Positions 1 through 8,338 of a DNA stretch of 64,000 nucleotides are shown here, one piece after another. A program made the position numbers and the translations under genes. The first letter of the stretch is position 1, and every line of letters begins with the position of its first letter. This DNA is from Microbacterium oxydans (GTDB lineage Bacteria; Actinomycetota; Actinomycetes; Actinomycetales; Microbacteriaceae), in assembly GCF_026559675.1 (NCBI RefSeq), contig NZ_CP092891.1, forward strand, positions 2,356,001-2,420,000, read 5' to 3'. Below the pieces are notes generated by a model that was not told where the DNA came from, made no database searches, and saw only the letters and a program-made list of their open reading frames with translations.

Positions 1-259
1 TGCGGAGCACCGCGTCCCAGTCCTCCGGCGCGTCGAGTGCGGTCACGAACACACCGGCGCCCTGCCGCGACGCCAGCACGCCGCGGCCGGCCAGCTGGCG
101 GATGGCCTCACGCACCGTCGAGCGGCCGACGCCGAGCTGGGGCGCGAGCGTGGTCTCGCCCGGGAGCTTCTCACCCAGCGCCCATTCGCCGGATCGGATC
201 CGCTCCAGAAGCAGTTCCGCCGCCTGATCCGCGAGCGGTGCGCGTCTCACCTGAGCCAT
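1..259 (-). CDS. GntR-family transcriptional regulator, 5' part only
   Basis: The frame begins with an ATG at 259 and runs off the left edge, so only about 86 N-terminal residues are present. They form a winged helix-turn-helix of the GntR/FadR type. The recognition-helix segment reads LGVGRSTVREAIRQLAGRG, followed by the wing with QGAGVFV. In this family the N-terminal domain binds an operator and a C-terminal effector domain, outside this window, senses a small acid or sugar. The gene is divergent from the leuA leader, and its start lies about 45 bases from the leuA -10 hexamer. It could regulate leuA, but FadR-type regulators usually control the genes on their other side. Family assignment is firm and the target is unknown. 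Confidence 0.88.
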   Translation of the reverse strand, partial: MAQVRRAPLADQAAELLLERIRSGEWALGEKLPGETTLAPQLGVGRSTVREAIRQLAGRGVLASRQGAGVFVTALDAPEDWDAVLR

Positions 260-302
260 CTGCGCTCTTTCCCATCTCGTCTACTTGGCTGAGGAGTTGT
301 GT

Positions 303-308
303 TACAGT
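303..308 (+). promoter_or_regulatory. -10 hexamer for the leuA leader, leaderless layout
   Basis: TACAGT ends six bases before the ATG of the leader peptide at 315. Transcription would therefore start at or next to that ATG and the leader peptide would be translated without a 5' UTR. No convincing -35 hexamer is seen at 16-18 bases upstream. Confidence 0.6.
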
Positions 309-314
309 CTAGCC

Positions 315-362
315 ATGTTCTCGGGCGAGTTCCTCCTTCTTCACCGCCACGACGGGGCCTAG
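315..362 (+). CDS. leuA leader peptide (15 aa, three consecutive Leu codons)
   Basis: The frame encodes [15 protein letters not shown] and ends in TAG. Three consecutive leucine codons (CTC CTT CTT at 333-341) lie just before a strong hairpin, and leuA follows 70 bases later. Leader peptides rich in the end-product amino acid are the sensing part of transcription attenuation, and leuA attenuation has been predicted in Actinobacteria by comparative work. The peptide's own stop codon lies inside the hairpin loop. A ribosome stalled on the Leu codons would cover the start of the left hairpin arm at 347. This is too short to be a normal gene, and the call rests on Leu codons, position and hairpin together. 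Confidence 0.72.
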   Translation: MFSGEFLLLHRHDGA

Positions 363-384
363 CCGGACCGGCTCCCCGTCGTGG
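347..384 (+). promoter_or_regulatory. attenuator-like hairpin before leuA
   Basis: An 11-bp perfect inverted repeat (CCACGACGGGG at 347-357, CCCCGTCGTGG at 374-384) encloses a second 5-bp stem (AGCCG 361-365, CGGCT 369-373). The whole element can fold as one long GC-rich rod. There is no U-tract after it, so it could act as a GC-only terminator or as a structure controlling access to the leuA ribosome binding site. The left arm overlaps the last codons of the leader peptide, which links folding to translation of the Leu codons. Confidence 0.68.
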
Positions 385-432
385 AGTCGAACGTGTGCCG
401 GTCGCCGACTCGTTGAAGGAAGCAGCACCGAC

Positions 433-2241
433 ATGACCACGACCCCGTTCACCCGCATCTCCACGCCGGCGGGTCCCATCCCCGACCAGGCACCCTCCTG
501 GAACCGTCAGCGCCGGTCCCAGATGCCCTCGCATCGCTACCGGGACGTCCACTCCCGCGTGGAACTCCCCCTGACGCGACGCGACTGGCCCAGCCGGCGC
601 CTGACCGAAGCGCCGCTGTGGGTGCCGGTCGACCTGCGCGACGGCAACCAGGCGCTCGCGGAGCCGATGGACCCGGCACGCAAGCGGCGCTTCTTCGAGC
701 TGATGGTGTCGATGGGGTACAAGGAGATCGAGGTCGGATACCCCTCGGCCTCGCAGACCGACTACGACTTCGTGCGCCTGATCGCGGAGGGCGGCATCGC
801 CCCGTCGGACGTCACGATCGTGGTGTTCACCCCCGCGCGGCGGGACCTCATCGAACGCACGGTCGCGTCGATCCAGGGCATCTCCCAACCGGTCGTGATC
901 CATATGTACACCGCGACCGCTCCGGCCTGGCGGGACCTCGTGCTCGGGCACTCGCGCGAGGGCCTCAAGGAGCTCATCCTCGCCGGCGGCCGCGACGTCC
1001 TCGAATTCGCCGGGGACATGCCGAACGTCCGGTTCGAGTTCTCGCCCGAGGTGTTCAACCTGACCGAGCCCGACTACGTGCTCGACATCTGCGATGCGAT
1101 GACCGAGCTCTGGCAGGCCACGCCCGAGCGACCCGTGATCCTCAACCTCCCCGCCACGGTCGAGGTCGCCACTCCGAACGTGTACGCGGACCAGATCGAG
1201 TACATGCACCGGAACCTCGCACGCCGCGACGCCGTGATCCTGTCGGTCCACCCGCACAACGACCGCGGCACGGGGATCGCCTGCGCCGAGCTGGCCGTGC
1301 TCGCGGGCGCCCAGCGGGTGGAGGGCTGCATCTTCGGCAACGGCGAGCGCACCGGCAACGTCGACATCGCGACTCTGGCGCTCAACCTGCACGCGCAGGG
1401 CATCGATCCCATGATCGACTTCTCCGACATTGACGAGATCCGCCGGACGGTGGAGTACTGCAACCGGATCGACATCCCCGAGCGCCACCCCTACGTCGGC
1501 GACCTCGTGCACACGGCCTTCAGCGGCACCCATCAGGACGCGATCAAGAAAGGCTTCGCCGAGCATCGTGCCCGCGCGATCGCCGAGGGCCGTCCGGAGC
1601 GCGACATCGAGTGGCGGGTGCCGTACCTGCCCATCGATCCTGCCGACATCGGCCGCGACTACGACGCCGTGATCCGGGTGAACTCCCAGTCCGGCAAGGG
1701 CGGGATCGCGTACCTCCTGGAGAGCGGATACGGCATCGAGCTGCCCCGACGGCTGCAGATCGACTTCGCCCGGCACGTGCAGCGGCACACGGATGCCACC
1801 GGGACGGAGGTCACGGCCGCCGAGCTGTGGGACGTGTTCGACCGCGTGTACCTCGGAGCCCCGGACGACGCGGCCCCGGCCCCGGTCTCACTGCGGGCCT
1901 ACGACACGGCGGAGAGCGAGGACGGCTCGCGCACCCGGATCACCCTGGACGTCGAGGGGCGCGAGCACACGAGCACGCACGAGGAGGGCGGGCCGGTGGA
2001 GGCTCTGACCGCGGCGCTCGCCGCCGAGGGGTTCCCGGTCGACGTGGTGAGCCTGCACCAGACGAGCGTGGGCACGGGCGACGACAGCGACGCGCTCACG
2101 TTGCTCGAGCACCGCACCGCCGACGGCATCGAATGGGTCGCCGGCCAGGGACGGTCCGTCCTCACCGCGAGCCTGTCCGCGGTGATGGCCGCGGCCCGGA
2201 GCGTCGCGCGGATCCTGCCGGAGGCGCTTCCGCAGCGGTAG
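433..2241 (+). CDS. leuA: 2-isopropylmalate synthase
   Basis: The 602-residue protein catalyses condensation of 2-ketoisovalerate with acetyl-CoA, the first committed step of leucine synthesis in the cytosol. The catalytic TIM barrel shows DLRDGNQAL near residue 67, the metal-binding HPHNDRGTG near 273 and [10 protein letters not shown] near 303. The C-terminal 130 residues match the LeuA allosteric dimerisation domain that binds leucine. The length fits the long actinobacterial form. The ATG at 433 has GAAGGA at 415-420 as ribosome binding site, 12 bases away, so it is translated from a leadered mRNA. The leader peptide and hairpin upstream suggest attenuation by leucine, on top of feedback inhibition. 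It ends 6 bp before the convergent ATPase gene. Confidence 0.97.
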   Translation: MTTTPFTRISTPAGPIPDQAPSWNRQRRSQMPSHRYRDVHSRVELPLTRRDWPSRRLTEAPLWVPVDLRDGNQALAEPMDPARKRRFFELMVSMGYKEIEVGYPSASQTDYDFVRLIAEGGIAPSDVTIVVFTPARRDLIERTVASIQGISQPVVIHMYTATAPAWRDLVLGHSREGLKELILAGGRDVLEFAGDMPNVRFEFSPEVFNLTEPDYVLDICDAMTELWQATPERPVILNLPATVEVATPNVYADQIEYMHRNLARRDAVILSVHPHNDRGTGIACAELAVLAGAQRVEGCIFGNGERTGNVDIATLALNLHAQGIDPMIDFSDIDEIRRTVEYCNRIDIPERHPYVGDLVHTAFSGTHQDAIKKGFAEHRARAIAEGRPERDIEWRVPYLPIDPADIGRDYDAVIRVNSQSGKGGIAYLLESGYGIELPRRLQIDFARHVQRHTDATGTEVTAAELWDVFDRVYLGAPDDAAPAPVSLRAYDTAESEDGSRTRITLDVEGREHTSTHEEGGPVEALTAALAAEGFPVDVVSLHQTSVGTGDDSDALTLLEHRTADGIEWVAGQGRSVLTASLSAVMAAARSVARILPEALPQR

Positions 2242-2247
2242 CGGTGA

Positions 2248-3339
2248 TCAGCCGGCGGCGCGCAGGGGGACCTTCACGTCGCCGCCGGCTTCCTCCGTGA
2301 TCCGCTCCCCCATCTGCACGAACGTCGGGGCGGAGATGAAGCCGCCGGCGAACAGCGCCTGCCCCTGCAGGAACTCCGCGGACCGCCGGATGGCGCCCTC
2401 CGACGCGAAGCCGAACACGTCGGCCAGCTCGGCGAGGTCGCGGGGCGCGTTCACCCGCATGAGTGCGAGGTTGTCGCACTGCGAGAGGACGTTGGGGTGG
2501 ATCTTCGTGGGGCGCTGCGTGGAGAGCAGCAGCCACAGGCCGAATTTGCGTCCTTCGGCGGCGATCTGCACGAGCTGCTCGGTGAGGGCGCGCTCGACCG
2601 CGGTCTCCGGATGCGGCGAGCACAGGTTGTGGGCCTCGTCGATCACGATCAGCACCGGACGCCGCTCCTCCCGACGCGCCCACAGGTGCTCGAGCACGGC
2701 GAGCGCGGCGACCTTCGGCTCCGCACGGTGCTCGAAGCCGCCCAGGTCGAGGACCGTGGCGCGGGGGCGCTCCTCGATCACGTCGACGACGGATGCCGCA
2801 CCCCGGGACCAGAGCGCCCACTCCAGCACCTGGAGGTTCTCCATCCGGTTGGCGAGCCGCACCCGCGCCGGGTCGCCCGAGCCGCGCAGCGAGGGGAGCA
2901 TGTCCCGGGCGTCGAAGGACTCGGCCTCCCGTTCCTCGTGCAGCAGGGCGTTGTACTCCTCGGCATCCGCGATGGGGTCCATCTGCAGCACGGCCGCCTT
3001 CGACGCCGCCGCCAGGTCGACGTAGCGCACGTGCAGCGGCTCGCCTTCACCGGCACCGGAGCGGAACACCCGGATGTCCATGTCCGCGATGCGGGCGGCG
3101 TCCGCATCGTCTGCCGTCGGACGGGTCTCCCGCAGCCGCGTGTAGTCGCCGTTCGGGTCGAGGATCAGCAGCGGCAGCTCGGTGTGGAGCAGCAGCTGCT
3201 CCAGCACCACGCCCAGCGCATAGGTCTTGCCGCTGCCGCTCTGACCGACCCAGAACGTGTGCCGGTTGAAGCGTCGCGCATCGAGCGCGACATCGGTGTC
3301 GGGCTCTCCGGGAACAGTCCCGATCGTGAGGTTCGTCAT
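2248..3339 (-). CDS. HerA/DUF87-type ATP-binding protein
   Basis: This 363-residue P-loop ATPase belongs to the HerA/FtsK-like group. Walker A is GQSGSGKT at residues 32-39, Walker B is LIVIDEAHN near residue 230, and a downstream sensor-like LLLSTQRP follows. HerA proteins are hexameric DNA translocases that often work with the nuclease NurA or with SIR2-type defence effectors, but no nuclease or effector gene lies next to it. The ATG at 3339 is chosen because AAAGG stands 10-12 bases upstream. The open frame continues 5' to 3567, but that part is Arg/Pro-rich and unlike coding sequence. It converges with leuA. Family is clear; the biological role is not. Confidence 0.85.
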   Translation of the reverse strand: MTNLTIGTVPGEPDTDVALDARRFNRHTFWVGQSGSGKTYALGVVLEQLLLHTELPLLILDPNGDYTRLRETRPTADDADAARIADMDIRVFRSGAGEGEPLHVRYVDLAAASKAAVLQMDPIADAEEYNALLHEEREAESFDARDMLPSLRGSGDPARVRLANRMENLQVLEWALWSRGAASVVDVIEERPRATVLDLGGFEHRAEPKVAALAVLEHLWARREERRPVLIVIDEAHNLCSPHPETAVERALTEQLVQIAAEGRKFGLWLLLSTQRPTKIHPNVLSQCDNLALMRVNAPRDLAELADVFGFASEGAIRRSAEFLQGQALFAGGFISAPTFVQMGERITEEAGGDVKVPLRAAG

Positions 3340-3442
3340 CGCCTGGGTACGCCTTTCATCCCCGGTGCCGTCGTGGTGATCGACATCATCCTCGCTCGCG
3401 CGGGTACGCGCCAGTGCGGGGACGAGCGCGAATCGCAGACCG

Positions 3443-4021
3443 TCAGCGATCGACGGTGAACCAGGCCGTCGGGCCGTTGGCGAGCGACGGGGCCTCCTTC
3501 GCCCCGAAACGGGATGCGGCGCCCGGCCACGCGACGAAGCTCCTCTCGGCGCGCCGCGCGGTGTCACCCGTCAGCGGATCGACGGCGAACACGCCCGTCC
3601 CGCCGGTGCGCACCACACGCATCAGTTCACTGACGTACTCGGCGGTGCGGGTGTCACCGAGTGGCACGGATGCCCGCAACTCGCCGTTCCGCAAGCCGCC
3701 CTCCTCGGACCGTGACCGCACGAGGCTCGCGAGGCCGGCGCCGACGATCGCGTACACCCACCCCTGACCGGACGGGTGACGCACCACATAGTCACGATGG
3801 AACATGCTCTCGGAGATGATGCTCGTGTCCACGAGGGTGACGTGCGGGCCTGCGCACTCGCTCAGCGAGGGGCGGAACGTCGGGGTGCGCGTCTCGGGCT
3901 GTTGGAATGCGTCGACGAACCTCACCGCGGGGAGGCTGGTTCGCACCGCGTCGCTGAACTGATCTTCGTCCGCGGGCGTCATGAAGACGCAGAGCCGGTG
4001 GAGCTTCGACGGTGTACTCAT
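3443..4021 (-). CDS. hypothetical protein, second gene of a coupled pair
   Basis: The gene encodes 192 residues with no family that I recognise. There is no signal peptide or membrane segment, and the composition is that of a mixed alpha/beta cytosolic protein. Its ATG at 4021 overlaps the stop of the upstream gene in an ATGA arrangement, so the two are translationally coupled and probably act together. The open frame extends further 5', but the coupling decides the start. About 100 bases without a gene separate it from the ATPase gene. Neighbours include several immunity-like families, which would fit a role in a polymorphic toxin or contact system, but nothing in this protein itself shows that. 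Confidence 0.7.
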   Translation of the reverse strand: MSTPSKLHRLCVFMTPADEDQFSDAVRTSLPAVRFVDAFQQPETRTPTFRPSLSECAGPHVTLVDTSIISESMFHRDYVVRHPSGQGWVYAIVGAGLASLVRSRSEEGGLRNGELRASVPLGDTRTAEYVSELMRVVRTGGTGVFAVDPLTGDTARRAERSFVAWPGAASRFGAKEAPSLANGPTAWFTVDR

Positions 4022-4704
4022 GAAACCAGTGGCGACGTGATCTTGGTCGCCCGGTAGGACTGCCCATCCTTCGTGGCACGCCACCGCCGCCAGTGCTTCG
4101 TCGACATCCGGATAGGCAGGTGCTCCTGAACGTGAGCGGCAGCATCGTGCAACCGGTCGTCGGCGGGGAACCCGAGCCACAGCGAGAGGGACGAGGCCGT
4201 CGTGCCGAACGTCGCTCGCACCCCGGACGCGCCGAGGAGGCGCCCATAGCCGTCCACCGCGAACCGACCGAACGCATCGGGGTCGATCCCGTCGTACGGC
4301 GCGCGTGTCGCCGGGTCGACCAGCGCGATCTGCGCGGTCCAGACCAGCGAGGCCAGCGGATGCCCGTGGCCGGTCACCGCTCCCGCGTCAGCACCGCTCA
4401 GGGCGTCGAGCGTGGCATCGACGTCATCGGAGCGAACCCGCCACCGGGTGTGCGTGCGCTGTCGACTCTGCGGTCCGCCGAGGTGCGCTGCCGCGAAGGC
4501 CTCGAAGCGCCCTGCGACGTCGGGCGCGCCTCCGGCCCAGAGCTGGAAGGACGTCTCCGGGTCGCCGATGGTCACGCCGGCGGCATCCAGGAACGCCTGC
4601 ACGCTCTCGTGGGCCGTGCGGGGCTTCTTGGTGCGAAGCGAGTGCGCACCTCCCGCCGAGGTCGGCAATCCGTCGTAGGTCACGACCTCCTGAGTCCACG
4701 TCAC
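4018..4704 (-). CDS. hypothetical protein, first gene of a coupled pair
   Basis: The 228-residue protein is not recognised. It has a hydrophilic N terminus, Trp-containing segments such as FQLWAGGAPDVAGRF, and a basic C terminus, and it lacks signal or membrane segments. The GTG at 4704 is chosen because a -10-like GATAAT sits exactly six bases upstream, giving a leaderless mRNA. The GGAGGG directly before the GTG is too close to serve as a normal Shine-Dalgarno site. It is followed by the 192-residue gene with an ATGA overlap. Longer starts upstream run into the promoter of the divergent LRR gene and are unlikely. Confidence 0.7.
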   Translation of the reverse strand: MTWTQEVVTYDGLPTSAGGAHSLRTKKPRTAHESVQAFLDAAGVTIGDPETSFQLWAGGAPDVAGRFEAFAAAHLGGPQSRQRTHTRWRVRSDDVDATLDALSGADAGAVTGHGHPLASLVWTAQIALVDPATRAPYDGIDPDAFGRFAVDGYGRLLGASGVRATFGTTASSLSLWLGFPADDRLHDAAAHVQEHLPIRMSTKHWRRWRATKDGQSYRATKITSPLVS

Positions 4705-4710
4705 CCCTCC

Positions 4711-4716
4711 ATTATC
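4711..4716 (-). promoter_or_regulatory. -10 hexamer (GATAAT), leaderless start at 4704
   Basis: GATAAT on the minus strand ends six bases before the GTG at 4704. A TTCGCG 17 bases further upstream is only a poor -35 match. The position matches twelve other starts in this window. Confidence 0.5.
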
Positions 4717-4835
4717 CCGACGACCAAGACACGCGCGAAGCGCTGCGGTCGGGCCCGGCACGCGGGAACGACGACAGCACGCGCCGATACTCTGGGTCCT
4801 GGCGTGGAGGACAGCCAGCAATCAAAGGGGTGGGC

Positions 4836-5672
4836 ATGAGCAAGCGGACCATGGTGCTGCACAGCGCCCACCGGCATCAGTTCGATGCATCGGACCGAGA
4901 CCTCATCTTCTACGACCAGCCCTCCTCCGCCGAGCAGCTGTCGCGCGTCACCGATGTGCACCTGTGGGCTCCCCCGGACGGGCCCATCGACCGTCTCCCG
5001 GAGGTCGTCACGGCGATGACGAGCCTGAAAACCCTCAGCATCGGCCCGGGCAGGGTCCTCCCCACCGTCGTCACCGGGCTGCGGCAGGGCGATCTCCCCG
5101 AGAGCCTGGAAGAGCTCTCGGTGCACATCGGCGAGCGGACCCTGGTGTGGCCGGATGTGGTGGTGCCGAATCTGAAGACCCTCTACGTCGGCGAACCCTT
5201 CCGCTTCCAGAACGAGCACTTCCCCCGGCTCCGCGCGCTCTCCCTCTACCCGCAGCGCTCTCTGAACAACGTGCGGCAGGCGCTCGACCTGCCACTGGAG
5301 GAACTGAACCTGCTGAACGTGCCCACGGATGAGGAGATCTTCCGCCTCGTCGAACCGGTCGGGCTTCGCCGGCTCGGGCTGATCGGGGGACGCACGCTGA
5401 CGAGCCTCACCGGGATCAGCGCGCTGTCCCGGTTGGAGTCGCTGCGGCTCAAGAACCTCACCTCCCTGGGCGACATCTCCGAGCTGGCCGCTCTCCCGCA
5501 ACTCGAGATCGTGAACATCCAGTACTGCAAGAAGATCACCGGCATCGCCGCCGTCAACGACCTCCCGCGGCTGCGCAAGCTCACGCTGGTCGGATGCGGC
5601 CACGTCGGCCTCGAGACGATCGAGGCGAAGCTGTCGACGCTGGATTGGGCCAACACGGGCGCGACCACATGA
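4836..5672 (+). CDS. leucine-rich-repeat-like protein
   Basis: The protein has 278 residues, and its second half (about residues 140-270) carries regularly spaced Leu/Ile motifs such as LEELNLLNVP, LRRLGLIGG, LESLRLKNL and LEIVNIQYC. These form short leucine-rich repeats, which are protein-binding solenoids. No signal peptide is visible, so it is probably cytosolic. The ATG at 4836 follows AAAGGGG with five bases of spacing. The gene ends in an ATGA overlap with a SUKH-like gene, so the two proteins are made together. Pairing of an LRR protein with a SUKH-type protein fits an immunity or self-recognition cassette, but this is inference. Confidence 0.75.
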   Translation: MSKRTMVLHSAHRHQFDASDRDLIFYDQPSSAEQLSRVTDVHLWAPPDGPIDRLPEVVTAMTSLKTLSIGPGRVLPTVVTGLRQGDLPESLEELSVHIGERTLVWPDVVVPNLKTLYVGEPFRFQNEHFPRLRALSLYPQRSLNNVRQALDLPLEELNLLNVPTDEEIFRLVEPVGLRRLGLIGGRTLTSLTGISALSRLESLRLKNLTSLGDISELAALPQLEIVNIQYCKKITGIAAVNDLPRLRKLTLVGCGHVGLETIEAKLSTLDWANTGATT

Positions 5673-6232
5673 CCGCCGGCCGGGAGACACCGCTCGGCGA
5701 GGAGGAGAGCTTCCGACGTGCCATCGAGCGCTTGCGCGAAGCCGGCTGGACGTGTGAGCCGCCTACCTCCGCGGAAGGCGATGTTCCGTCCGCGCTGCGC
5801 ACGGCATCCGAAACGGCGATCCGCTGGGTGTCCTCGTTCTCGCTGCTGTCGAGTTCCGATGAGACCGTGTGGTTCCTGTCTCGCGACGACTACTCCACCG
5901 GAGCGGTGAGCACCTTCGCGTGGAACGAGTGGGAGCAGCTGAGCATCCAGGCCGCGACGACGGATGATGAGGCGCTCGCCGTCTCGCGTTTCTGGGAGCG
6001 CCACCTCCCCATCCTGCTCTCCGTTCGCAACGGATATGAGTACCTCGCTGTGCGAGACGACGGCGCAGTCGTGCACGGAACGGAGCCGGAGTTCGAAGAG
6101 GCGGTTGTCGTGTTCCCTCACTTCGCGGATCTGCTGAGGTACATCGACGCGCGGCCGGCGCGACGCGACGACATCGTCGACGGGTTGCTGTTCGATGGCG
6201 ACAGCGCCCCTGACACGACGCCGGGCCTCTAA
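5669..6232 (+). CDS. SUKH (SMI1/KNR4)-like protein
   Basis: The gene encodes 187 residues. The C-terminal half contains a pattern typical of the SUKH superfamily: ILLSVRNGYEYLAVRDDGAV followed by an acidic stretch and FPHFADLLRYI. Bacterial SUKH proteins are commonly immunity proteins against polymorphic nuclease toxins, although many have unknown roles. No toxin gene is present in this window. The ATG at 5669 overlaps the stop of the LRR gene (ATGA). Its TAA overlaps the convergent stop of the pentapeptide gene by three bases. Fold assignment is by motif impression only. Confidence 0.6.
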   Translation: MTAGRETPLGEEESFRRAIERLREAGWTCEPPTSAEGDVPSALRTASETAIRWVSSFSLLSSSDETVWFLSRDDYSTGAVSTFAWNEWEQLSIQAATTDDEALAVSRFWERHLPILLSVRNGYEYLAVRDDGAVVHGTEPEFEEAVVVFPHFADLLRYIDARPARRDDIVDGLLFDGDSAPDTTPGL

Positions 6233-6987
6233 CTCTCGGCCTCCGGGTCCAAGGGCAGATCGTCCGCACGCCCCGCAGCCGCGGCACGCGCATAGCGCTG
6301 CGCGTATGCGGCACGCGCGGCATCGGCCCGCTCCTCGCCGTCCCATTGGTCGGGCAGCGGCTCGCCCTCACGGCGCGAGCGTGTCACGCGTGCGGGACCG
6401 AACGCGATGGACGTGTTCACGAAGGTGCACCGGGTGAAGGTCGTGCTCGCCGAGAACGTCGCATCGACGAACGTGCAGTCCGTGAAGGTGGTGTCCGAGA
6501 AATCTGCGCCGCTGAGGTCCGCACCGTCGAACAGGCAGCGTTCGAATCGAGTATTCGGCAACGACCGCAAGGTGCGCAGATCCGCCCCGGTGAAGTCGCA
6601 GTCGGTGACCTGCGGTCCGATCGCCAGTCCCTTCAGTGACGCGGCACGGAAACTGCACCGCACGAAGCTGCGATCGAAACGGGGCTGCCCGGTGAGCGAT
6701 GCGGAATCGAACAGGCAGTCGGAGAGCTCGGACTCGAAGAACATCAGGCGGCCGCGGGCATGACGGAAATCGGCGCGGGACAGCGTGAGGAACCGGAACT
6801 GCAGCCCTTCACGCCCCGCTTTCACGCCGCGCAGGTCGAGCCGACCCTCGTCCGTTTCCGGCCACTCGGTGTCGAACCGATGCGGACCCTTCACGATGCG
6901 CGCCTGCTGCAGTATCTGTTCCTGCAGCGCAGCCAGCCGATCAGGTGTCCACCGGCGTGACAGCGCGGCGTTGCCCGGCGCTTTCAC
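6229..6987 (-). CDS. pentapeptide-repeat protein
   Basis: This 252-residue protein has a central run of A(D/N)LXX/F-type pentapeptide repeats (about residues 70-190), for example FDGADLSGADFSDTTFTDC and CDFTGADL. Such repeats fold into a right-handed quadrilateral beta helix. Some members mimic DNA and protect gyrase from quinolones or toxins (Qnr, MfpA); most have no known role. The N terminus is helical and the C terminus is charged and Ala-rich. The ATG overlaps the stop of the upstream gene (ATGA), making it the last gene of a three-gene operon on the minus strand. Whether it interacts with gyrase cannot be told from the sequence. Confidence 0.85.
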   Translation of the reverse strand: MKAPGNAALSRRWTPDRLAALQEQILQQARIVKGPHRFDTEWPETDEGRLDLRGVKAGREGLQFRFLTLSRADFRHARGRLMFFESELSDCLFDSASLTGQPRFDRSFVRCSFRAASLKGLAIGPQVTDCDFTGADLRTLRSLPNTRFERCLFDGADLSGADFSDTTFTDCTFVDATFSASTTFTRCTFVNTSIAFGPARVTRSRREGEPLPDQWDGEERADAARAAYAQRYARAAAAGRADDLPLDPEAES

Positions 6988-7466
6988 CGGCTCATCCTGT
7001 CGGCAGCGGCTGGATCTTCGTCGATGAGGAACGCGATCCTCCCAAGCACCGCGTCCGCGTCGAAGGCCGCGTCACGAGCGGCGATGCGTCCGATGAGATC
7101 ATCGACTGCTCCGTGGATGGTCTGCCGCAGGAAGGCGACCGGATCAGAGGCGGCGCCGACGTCGTCGTTGCTGATCCGGATCTCTCCGGTGACGGTGCGC
7201 CGCGCCAGAAACACTCGCGGGTTCCGCAACCCGGACGGCCTGGGCACCGGAGTGATCTCGCCACCGACGGTCAGGAAGAGGTCGAGTTGATACGAGAAGT
7301 CCATGGTGCGCAGGTGCTGCTTGATCCGCCCGACCTCCTCGATGAACCCCGCCTGCGGCGACGGACCACCCCACACCGTGCGAAACGTGAGCCGTCCATT
7401 CGGCACGCTGTCGCGTGCCGTTGTGACCGGCTCTCGCGGGGCTTCGCTTCCGGAGGGATCAGTCAT
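6984..7466 (-). CDS. hypothetical protein, middle gene of the pentapeptide operon
   Basis: The 160-residue protein is not recognised. It contains a basic central region (RPSGLRNPRVFLARRTV) and predicted helices at the C terminus, and no signal peptide or membrane segment. The ATG at 7466 overlaps the end of the preceding gene by eight bases (ATGACTGA), and its stop overlaps the pentapeptide gene (ATGA). The three proteins are therefore very probably co-translated. The upstream extension of the frame lies inside the preceding gene and is not needed. Confidence 0.7.
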   Translation of the reverse strand: MTDPSGSEAPREPVTTARDSVPNGRLTFRTVWGGPSPQAGFIEEVGRIKQHLRTMDFSYQLDLFLTVGGEITPVPRPSGLRNPRVFLARRTVTGEIRISNDDVGAASDPVAFLRQTIHGAVDDLIGRIAARDAAFDADAVLGRIAFLIDEDPAAADRMSR

Positions 7467-7902
7467 CGTGAGGCCCCACCGGGATCGGGTCGGTGGCACC
7501 GTCCGGCGTCACGACTTCCCACCGCAGAACGGGCGTTCCCTTCGGGATGAGCGGGTCGATCCATTGGGCCACGGCTTCGACGATGGCATCTTCCAGTTGT
7601 TCTCGCGACCAACCAGCGGGTCGGGGCGGAACCGGGGGCTCCCAGCCTTCCTCGCCCCAGATCACGCTGAACAGCTCCCGTCCATCGCCGAGTTGCCGGT
7701 CGAGGCTGAACGAGTCGGCGCCCTCGAGGCGCGCCCAGACACCGAACGGACCCTCGGCGTCCTGATCGAGGAACACGTCGATCAGCACGCCGTCCGCACC
7801 CGCAGTTGCCGCGCGATGGAGCACGGAGAGCCGTACGGCCGTGGACGGTGACACCGAGTCGAGCACGGCTCTCAGCGCATCACGGTATTCGACAGTTCCC
7901 AC
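7459..7902 (-). CDS. hypothetical protein, first gene of the pentapeptide operon
   Basis: The protein has 147 residues, is acidic, and is Trp/Pro-rich in its second half (segment GEEGWEPPVPPRPAGW). I do not recognise the family. It has no signal peptide. The GTG at 7902 is preceded by a -10-like TAGGGT exactly six bases upstream, so a leaderless transcript is likely. The gene leads an operon with the 160-residue protein and the pentapeptide protein. The small acidic fold plus operon context resembles immunity genes, which is a guess. Confidence 0.7.
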   Translation of the reverse strand: MGTVEYRDALRAVLDSVSPSTAVRLSVLHRAATAGADGVLIDVFLDQDAEGPFGVWARLEGADSFSLDRQLGDGRELFSVIWGEEGWEPPVPPRPAGWSREQLEDAIVEAVAQWIDPLIPKGTPVLRWEVVTPDGATDPIPVGPHDD

Positions 7903-7908
7903 CGGATC

Positions 7909-7914
7909 ACCCTA
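7909..7914 (-). promoter_or_regulatory. -10 hexamer (TAGGGT), leaderless start at 7902
   Basis: TAGGGT on the minus strand ends six bases before the GTG start at 7902. It would drive the three-gene operon that ends with the pentapeptide-repeat gene. Confidence 0.5.
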
Positions 7915-7964
7915 TCGACAGCGCTTCGAGGGCTGCGCGCGGCATGCTCCGTATTCGCATCCGG

Positions 7965-8213
7965 TTAGAAGTCGATAAAGCCCGCGACGACGTCGCGCAC
8001 GGTCCCGTCCGCGCCCGGTGTGCCGTAGAAGTAAACCGAGCCGTATCCCCACAGATACTCCGCGATGACGTCCTCGAGCTCTCCCTCCACAGGCCACCCC
8101 TCCTCATCGATCTGGAAGAGGAATCGATGCCCATCGGCGCGCACCGCATCAGCGAACGCAGGTTCGCCCTGGATCAGGACGGGTTCGTCATCGATCCGCA
8201 CCAGGGCCGGCAT
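7965..8213 (-). CDS. small hypothetical protein or C-terminal gene remnant (82 aa)
   Basis: Codon use and the ordered sequence, for example HRFLFQIDEEG followed by YLWGYGSVYFYG, look like real protein. The QID and WG-x-G-x-YF pattern faintly recalls the C terminus of DUF1963/YwqG proteins. The frame stays open about 20 codons above the ATG at 8213 and then meets a TAA, and a sequence resembling coding extends into that part. This suggests the C-terminal piece of a once longer gene. TATGCC lies six bases before the ATG, a weaker version of the local leaderless pattern. It could be expressed or be debris. Confidence 0.45.
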   Translation of the reverse strand: MPALVRIDDEPVLIQGEPAFADAVRADGHRFLFQIDEEGWPVEGELEDVIAEYLWGYGSVYFYGTPGADGTVRDVVAGFIDF

Positions 8214-8338
8214 GGACTCGGCATATGGCGTCTCGGTCAGCGCTGTCGCACGCAGGCCAGGCCACCGACGGACACTGACCCTGACTTAGCCCAACTGACC
8301 AGGGGAACCCCGGGGCGAGGCTCTCCGCCTACCGCGAC

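Noticed and set aside
247..1788. Minus-strand frame of 513 codons over leuA
   Set aside because: It is antisense to leuA motifs and its composition is that of a shadow frame.
3340..3567. N-terminal extension of the HerA-type ATPase
   Set aside because: The stretch is Arg/Pro-rich and a good ribosome site precedes the ATG at 3339.
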